Assembly: GCA_032358165.1 (NCBI GenBank)
Contig: JAALGY010000033.1
Span: 3,038,001 to 3,102,000, forward strand
Reading direction: 5' to 3'
DNA: 64,000 bases
From: Diplosphaera chodatii
Lineage: Eukaryota > Chlorophyta > Trebouxiophyceae > Prasiolales > Stichococcaceae
Shown here: positions 54,917 to 64,000 of the stretch, one piece after another
Position numbering within the stretch: position 1 is the stretch's first letter
Layout: every line of letters starts with the position of its first letter
Translations under genes and position numbers: made by a program
Notes under the pieces: model-generated
Told to the model about the DNA's origin: nothing
What the model saw: the letters and a program-made list of their open reading frames with translations, nothing else
Databases searched by the model: none

Positions 54917-55850
54917 CGTTGCTGGCACCAAGCTGCGGCCATGCAGCCCCTTCGTCAGCAAGGGCCTTGAGACCATGCAACGGTGTGCACGACGTCATTG
55001 CAGCAAGAGAAGCTCCAGTATTGGTTGTTGGAAAAACGCTTATTGCTGTGTGCGGCAGAGCTGCGCAACAGAGAGGGATATTGGGTGGGCAAAGTGATGG
55101 GGGTAGTTAACTAGCGGTGACTGATGGGTTGGTCGGTGGGAAGGTACAGCTGCTGACACCCTGCATATATGGCCTGATTACACTAAGGGGCTCACTTTGT
55201 TGCAGACCCAGCCGTGCAGGGCACCCTTGCACTGGTTTCGTATTATTGTCTTGCCAGGTCTTTCCTTTGTTTCGAATGTGGCTTGGCGTGCTGCATGCAC
55301 ATGCGCCAGTATTGATTAGTGTGTATGCAGCCCGTGCAGCCTCATTTGGGCTGCACGGGCCCCATATCGCTGCTGAATAGGACACCAGACAGCTGCTGTG
55401 CTGCGGGACGACAGCAAACATCAAGAGAAGTGAGGGCACACTGGTGGCGAACATGTTAGCAGCTGCATATCAGCAGCATAGCATTTGTTTCAGCCATTGA
55501 GCTGCAGTGACCATACGTTATCTGAAGCAATTGCTGCTAAGCCGGCCCTCAGCACAATCATCAGCAAACTGCGAAACCTCCCATCAGTGCAACCCTCTAG
55601 TCACGGTCATCAGTAAGCACATGTTCCCACAAAATTGCTTGTTTGCATATGAGGTGGCCTCTGCATGTGCCAATACCCCCATCAATGCACCAAATATAGT
55701 CAACCACACATAAATCTACCTTCTTCGTGTTGTGGCGCAGGCTCCAAGGGTGATCCTCACCCAATGATCACGCATGTTGCGCATCACACAGGCCTCCGAG
55801 CGTGTCATGCTGCCCCCGCGGACAGTGCGCCAGGTGCGTGCTGGCAGCTG
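54917..55850. other. Convergent intergenic region with a perfect hairpin
   Basis: About 930 bases between the kinase and CRAL-TRIO 3' ends. No exon supported. Contains the 12-base-pair inverted repeat at 55330-55360. Confidence 0.45.
55330..55360. repeat. Perfect 12-bp inverted repeat (hairpin)
   Basis: GCCCGTGCAGCC at 55330-55341 is followed after a 7-base loop (55342-55348) by its exact reverse complement at 55349-55360. The arm is GC-rich, so an RNA from either strand would fold stably. It lies about 415 bases past the kinase stop and 490 bases past the CRAL-TRIO stop. Confidence 0.85.
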
Positions 55851-57495
55851 CTACTTCCTGAAATCCGGCGGCAGCGTATCTGGTGTGAAAAAGTCGCTGG
55901 CAAGCTGTTTGCGGTCCACGAAGCACACCAGGTCCGCATACTTGCGCAGCCATGGCTTCACGATAGCCCATCTGCGAGGCAGCGGCATGGCTTCAGGGTT
56001 GCACACGAAGCAAAACTTGAGCAACACTGGTCCAAACTGACACCACAGCATATTGACAAGCATATTCAGTGATGGTCGCAGGAATCACCCAGGCTTGAAG
56101 ATGAAGGGGGCATCCACCATGACGACCTGCCCCAGCCGCTTCGGGTAGTAGGTGAAGAATATGTCAACCTGCACGCGGCGCAGTAACAGACATACATTTA
56201 CGCAACGCGCGAGCTGTTGCACATTGTCGGCTTGCTCACAATGCTCGATGCACGTGCGGATGAATGCACGGGTCAGGCGTTTGTGATCGTACTACAGGTT
56301 TTGGTATGATGCTCGCACCAGAAAGCGCACAAAGCCCAGATCTGCATTGCGGTTGCCAAAGCCGCGCAGGTCGAAGATGCCGACAAGCGTCTCGCCGCCC
56401 TCTGGGAGTGATGCAATCGCCTTCTCCAGCAGGTACACGCACAGCCGCTTGCTGTCATCCAGCGGGAACTCCCCTGGCCCAGGACCACCACATCGGCATT
56501 GAACATACTTCCACAAGGCTGGCACTGAGATGCCAGCTGCATGAGACTGGAACTGCTGCGCTGTTTTCTATGTTAAATATGCATGATGATCAGTCGCGGT
56601 GCAGTGCAGTGCAGTGCAGTGGCCCAAACCGCACAGCACCCCAGCGTCCACCACACCTGTAATGTGCTTCTCCACCCTGATGACAATCACGGGGCGCTGG
56701 TTGACATCTTTGGCGGTGTGCAAGTACGCCTTGCCGCTCGCAAGCTCTGCTGCCACTGCCTCGTCGGATATCTGGTCGACCCTGCGCTCAGATCACGCAA
56801 GCTCCAAAGCCAGGAGGTACAGCCGACAGCACTGCTCACCGCTTCCTGCTGCCCTAACAACGGGCAACCTAATGATCTCCTGAGCACCTGAACTCCCGCC
56901 TCCACTGCTGAGCTGCCTCCAGCTTCTCCACCGCCTCATCGACGTTGAACTTCCGGTCCCGCAGGAACCAGCGCTGTGTCTCGCGGTCGGGGGTGTCGAC
57001 CGGCGAAGCTGCCATTCGCTGCTCGAGGTCTGCCAACGCCTGCAGGGCCAGACTGTCGCATAAAATTATTGCTGGGCAGGACGATCGACCCTGCAACGTG
57101 CTGCGCAGTCTGTCCCAGCAGTGCTTGCATGCTGTGCAGCACTGCACCACATCAGTGCCTTGCCTGCTCCTGCTCAGGGGTGCCGGTCCACGGCTGCGTC
57201 GCCAGTCCTGCGATGCGTACACTCCCGTGAGACATGAAAGCTGAAGCTTGTCGTTGCCAACTGTCACAGCTTTGCACAGCGACCGAATATCATCTGCACC
57301 TGGAGGTGTGGCTGTGGCAGGCGTTGCTGCCTGCTGCTGTGCGTTACATGTCAATCTGCAGCATCTTTCAGCTCTACACTGATGGACCGACTGTCTAGGT
57401 AGTGCTAAGATCCGCTGCGGCCTGCACCGCGCCATGCTGCAGGCGCTCGTTGCATGCAGTGCATGCCCGAACGCCTGCACTTGCATGGTGCGCAT
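55851..57495 (-). CDS. CRAL-TRIO (Sec14-like) lipid-binding protein with plastid-type presequence
   Basis: Predicted lipid-transfer or lipid-sensing protein. The ATG at 57495 starts [20 protein letters not shown] then [20 protein letters not shown], basic and Cys/Ser/Ala-rich with no acidic residues, as in plastid presequences. The CRAL-TRIO N-terminal helices are [20 protein letters not shown] and [15 protein letters not shown]. Next come [20 protein letters not shown] with [13 protein letters not shown], then [20 protein letters not shown] and [40 protein letters not shown] with PFIFKP, and the final [20 protein letters not shown] and [13 protein letters not shown]. The central beta-strand and the YYPKRLG gate-helix region match the Sec14 family well. 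The ligand is unknown. A GTGCA short repeat lies in one intron (56599-56621). Confidence 0.88.
56599..56621. repeat. GTGCA pentanucleotide repeat
   Basis: About four and a half tandem copies of GTGCA within an intron of the CRAL-TRIO gene. Confidence 0.85.
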
Positions 57496-57863
57496 GGCGC
57501 CAGCCACCGCAACGTGAGCCTTGACGAGATTCTAGTCGATCAGCGGTGCAATCAAACGCGCTGATGCGGGTTCCGCTCACTGCACCTGCAGCTTGCTTGT
57601 GGCTCCGCTACAACCGGATATTTCTCGACCCCCTTGCCCAGCCGCGCAGAGATGCGATTGTGTACTCACTGCGCGAATCATGCATTGCGGCCTTGCAGTC
57701 ACACAGTGAGGTGGTCACAACAGAGAAACAGGGTTGACAACCATCTGCCAGCTGCGCTGCAACCCAGCCACTGTGTTCCATCCAGCATTGCTCCCACATC
57801 CCTGCACGTGTTGTCGGTGCCCAGGAGTTGAGCTGCGCTTGCCAGCCGCTGCTGGGTGCAGCC
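57496..57863. promoter_or_regulatory. Divergent intergenic region, CRAL-TRIO / threonine synthase
   Basis: About 370 bases between opposed start codons; no exon supported. Likely shared promoter. Confidence 0.4.
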
Positions 57864-61053
<3,190 letters not shown>

Positions 61054-61399
61054 ACTGCAGGATCGCACTGTCGAAATAACGTTGTGTCGCATTCTTTGAA
61101 GTTTGAACAGAACAGGCAGTTGGCCAGTGCCTGCGTGCAAATGGCGTTTTCAAGGCCTTTGTCGATCGCGTCGCAACATGGTGCACCCTGAGCACATTGC
61201 GAGGAGCAGTGTCTCATGGCGTTGACATTACTATCACTAGAGCACTATCACAAGAGCACGTGTGCCACCAGTCAAGCCTGAGTACGTCATGCCAGAACAT
61301 AGCACGTTCATAAATCCGAGGTTAATCTGTACACAGCACAGCATTGTAGAAGTTGATGTGCTGAAGTGTCGGAACAGCCCCATGCCAAGCTTCCACCTG
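61054..61399. other. Convergent intergenic region, threonine synthase / cyclophilin
   Basis: About 345 bases between two 3' ends; nothing recognised. Confidence 0.4.
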
Positions 61400-62494
61400 T
61401 CAGCTGGCCATTGGATTTGCATGGATCGTCACACGCGACATCCTGGTTTCGTGGGTCGGCCGATCCTGAGCACCTGCAGCCCACAGATGTGTAGGTAGGC
61501 ATGCGCGACATACATGACTGGGTAACAGAAAATGCAGGCACAGAAGGCACTGGTCCTACGGGTGAGCTTACCAACAGGGAGCTTCTCCATTTTGTCTAGC
61601 ACGTCCATTCCATCAATGACTTGCCCCATGATCGTGTACTTGCCTGAGCACAGCGCCAGCATACTTGTGAGAACGACTGGGTCGTGCAGCATTGCCAGTT
61701 GATGCAACATGCACTACAGCAAGTGGCGGCGCACCATTCAAATGGGGCGCTTTGCTGTATGTGATGAAGAACTGCACAGAGAATGCAGTGGCGTCCCCAG
61801 TGTGATCATACGATGTGTGTCAGTATGAGAGCATATGCTTGGCGCCATGATGGCAGGGCGAGCACTTGTGCACGACATGGAGCTCAGAATGTCACCTGGC
61901 TGCCATTCGTGTTTTTGCCGGAGTTAGCCATTGCCAGGGTGCCACGCCGCGCGAATTTGAGGTTCTCTCGAACCTCATCCTCGAACTTGCCATTCGGCGT
62001 AGGGTAGATGGACTTGCCGCCGCGGCCAGACCCTGTCGGGTCACCCCCCTGGATCATGAAGCCTTTGATGTTCCTGCACACAGAGTCGTCGTCGGCATTT
62101 AGCTTCCGTCTGCAAGCCGCTGATGATCTGGCGTGGTACTGGTGACATGCAGCTATGCAGGCCTGCACCTGTGGAAGATTGTGCCATCATAGTAGTTGCT
62201 GGCGCACAGCGCCAGAAAATTCTCTGCAGCCTTCGGCACCTGCGGACAAAGTGCCAGCCATGTTGACATCCACTATCTTTTTCTCAAAGCGCAGGCAAGG
62301 CTTATGAGCGCAGTCAAGCTCCCAGAGCACAGATCTGCACACCGATTCGCAGTAGAGCTCAAGTTTCAGGTCGCCCAGCGTAGTGTGCAGCGTCACTGCC
62401 TGCACCCCAGCAAACAATGCTGTGTACACGTCAGCCGTTGATCTCACCGCAAATGGACCACATGACAGGGAGCATGGGCTCTTCAACTTACCAT
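61400..62494 (-). CDS. Cyclophilin, PPIL3-like (plant CYP18-type)
   Basis: Peptidyl-prolyl isomerase of the small PPIL3 class, usually spliceosome-associated. The coding part of exon 1 is only the ATG (62492-62494), followed at once by GTAAGT. Exon 2, from 62399, reads [19 protein letters not shown]. The next exons give [20 protein letters not shown] with [87 protein letters not shown] and LPVG. The last exon, read in phase 2-3 rather than the first open frame, is [20 protein letters not shown] then MAS and stop at 61400. The catalytic Arg and Phe ([11 protein letters not shown]) and Gln/Phe (NGSQFFIT) are present. The Trp of cyclophilin A is His (PHLNG), as is usual in PPIL3. About 160 residues, with no targeting signal. 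Confidence 0.93.
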
Positions 62495-63131
62495 GAGGGT
62501 GGCAACGTGTCACGGTCTGCACCGCATGAGTTACTGGTTTCGATCCTGCTGCTCCTCTCCCAGGTTGTACCACGGCAGCAGTCTTGGAATCCGTACCGAA
62601 TCAGCAATTATTACTTTGCCTCCGCACTTCCGTCAGCAAGTAAAAGCACCGTGAGCAGGAGAATGCGGGATCCTGGCGCAACGAGCTACAAGACCCCTGG
62701 AGCAGAAGCCAATTTCAGGGCGCACGGCCGTCTTGGTGACATAGGTTGTAACTTGTAATGCTGTTGCTCAACTAGACAGTGGCAAACGCAGGAAATGAGG
62801 TGTGAGGTGCACCCTACACTCCAGTTGCATGCTGCATCCACCTGCATGCATGTGACAGGACAGCATAATCGGTGTTCACATTCCTCCTGCATCGTCCCTC
62901 AACGCAAGACCTGACTGCAGCATTGCTGGTTGTGGAGATGCATATTGTACTTGTGCTGCAGACTTGAACATTGGTCACCTTGCATCGCCTCCCGCACCAT
63001 GCGCTGTGCACCAGACTGTCAATGCTCATATCTGAACGACCGGCTGGCATGAGCGAGGTTCAGCAAGGGCACACGTTGAATAACCTCAATATCAATTCTG
63101 GCTTGTTGCAGTCGACTGCTGTGAGGCGATC
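62495..63131. promoter_or_regulatory. Divergent intergenic region, cyclophilin / GHMP kinase
   Basis: About 640 bases between opposed start codons. No exon recognised; probable promoters and 5' untranslated sequence. Confidence 0.4.
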
Positions 63132-64000
63132 ATGGGCGCCACAGGCCCGACAGTACATGAAATCTTTGTGCCGGGCAGACTGTGCTTGTTTGGCGAGCAT
63201 TCCGATTGGGCTGGCAGTCACTGCAGGCGAGAAATCGCAGGCTTGTTATGTCATGCTGTGCATCGCAGCATCCGCGCAGCACGCTGCTACATGCCTCTGC
63301 ACTCTGCCTCAGTGGCGTCATTCCTGCAGGGCTGACTGCAGCGTGCGGCCAGGCCGCACGATCGTCGTTGGCACGGATGCCGGGCTGTACTGCCGCACGC
63401 AGATCCTGCCGCAGCCGCTCCTGATCTTCAGCTCTGTCGACGAGCATGGCAGCCGGTTGGGCGAGCACCGCCTGGACCTCAGTCAGCCACGGCAGCTCCT
63501 AGAGTGAGCAGATATGATCATTCACCGCACAAGTTGATGCACCATACGTGGAGGGCGCATTTCACATCGCATCCGTGCTGCAGGTGACTGATTGCCAATG
63601 CCTGGCAATCGTTCATGCGCCTCGCCATGCTTGCGTGCATGCAGGGAGGCAAAGGCCGGCGGCTTCTGGGCACACATCGCCGGCACCGCGTACAAGATGG
63701 TGGTGGAGCACGCCGTGGCGGGCCTGCGCATCGACAACTACAGGACGACGCTGCCCTTCAAGAAGGGCCTCAGCTCCTCAGCGGCCGTGTGCGTGGCGGT
63801 GAGCCACCAGGCACACGCCAGCTGCTGACCCTGCCAGGCTGTCGGTCCACAACATGGTCACACACCGGCTGCGATTTTATTTGTCGCAGGTGGCCCGCTC
63901 CTTCAATCGGGCATATGGGCTGCAGCTCAGCACACGGGGCGAGATGGAGTGCGCCTACCAGGGCGAGCGGCTCACCCCCTCTTTGTGTGGGAGAATGGTG
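63132..64000 (+). CDS. GHMP-family small-molecule kinase, 5' part only
   Basis: The gene runs off the window. The ATG at 63132 opens MGATGPTVHEIFVPGRLCLF with GEHSDWAG, the N-terminal substrate loop of GHMP kinases (compare galactokinase P-G-R-x-x-L-x-G-E-H). Further exons give VRPGRTIVVGTDAGLYCRTQ, IFSSVDEHGSRLGEHRLDLS, GFWAHIAGTAYKMVVEHAVA, RIDNYRTTLPFKKGLSSSAA (GLSSSAA is the ATP-binding motif 2) with VCVAV, and VARSFNRAYGLQLSTRGEME followed by CAYQGE. The GEHSDW start and GLSSSA loop make the superfamily clear. The substrate is not: galacturonate, arabinose or a similar sugar, or mevalonate, are all possible by family. The C-terminal motif is beyond the window. Confidence 0.8.

Overview
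This is nuclear DNA from a green plant lineage, most likely a unicellular chlorophyte (trebouxiophyte-like). The genes are packed every 2-3 kb on both strands. Almost all are split into short exons by introns of roughly 60-250 bases that start GTGAG/GTGCG/GTAAG and usually end TGCAG. Overall base composition is moderately GC-rich. Several proteins carry plastid- or mitochondrion-like presequences, and there is a plant-type SPX-RING protein and a CH-domain kinesin-14. I see no operons, bacterial gene clusters, phage genes, CRISPR arrays or recognisable transposase. Exon boundaries were read by eye from splice signals, reading phase and family motifs, so gene ends are more reliable than every internal junction.

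Layout, left to right: a cysteine-type glutathione transferase with a presequence (+, 435-2128); mitochondrial enoyl reductase MECR (-, 2283-4132); a large CH-domain kinesin-14 (+, 4887-11853); UTP14 of the small-subunit processome (-, 12289-17909); a ubiquitin-headed two-domain ubiquitin-like protein (+, 18261-19463); a DUF1749-type alpha/beta hydrolase (-, 19557-21114); a tandem pair of ER FKBPs, one split and one intronless (+, 21494-22376 and 22717-23133); GPI mannosyltransferase 2, PIG-V (-, 23225-25379); a possible small gene (-, 25452-25835); a class-IV PLP aminotransferase (+, 26137-28949); another possible small gene (-, 29199-29680); an SPX-RING ubiquitin ligase (+, 29772-32504); a calcineurin-like phosphoesterase (-, 33129-36160); tubulin cofactor E (+, 36951-39723); a small plastid-type membrane protein (-, 39791-40524); ornithine aminotransferase (+, 40878-43951); cysteinyl-tRNA synthetase (-, 44246-47751); two tiny single-span membrane ORFs (+, 48473-49130); an orphan membrane protein (-, 49506-50562); a Raf/TKL-like kinase (+, 51842-54916); a plastid-type CRAL-TRIO protein (-, 55851-57495); threonine synthase (+, 57864-61053); a PPIL3-like cyclophilin (-, 61400-62494); and the 5' part of a GHMP kinase (+, 63132 to window end).

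The genes are mostly housekeeping and do not form one pathway. Loose themes are protein folding (two FKBPs, a cyclophilin, TBCE), ubiquitin and phosphate signalling (SPX-RING, the ubiquitin-headed protein), amino-acid metabolism (class-IV aminotransferase, ornithine aminotransferase, threonine synthase, CysRS) and the cytoskeleton (kinesin, TBCE). Many neighbours are head to head with 0.3-0.8 kb between start codons, or tail to tail with about 60-350 bases between stops.

The least expected items are: the degenerate ubiquitin that keeps all 76 positions and RLRGG but lost most lysines and is fused to a second ubiquitin-like domain; a tandem exon duplication with matching phase in the SPX-RING gene; the intronless FKBP beside its split paralogue; several very short exons; and a few orphan small membrane proteins.
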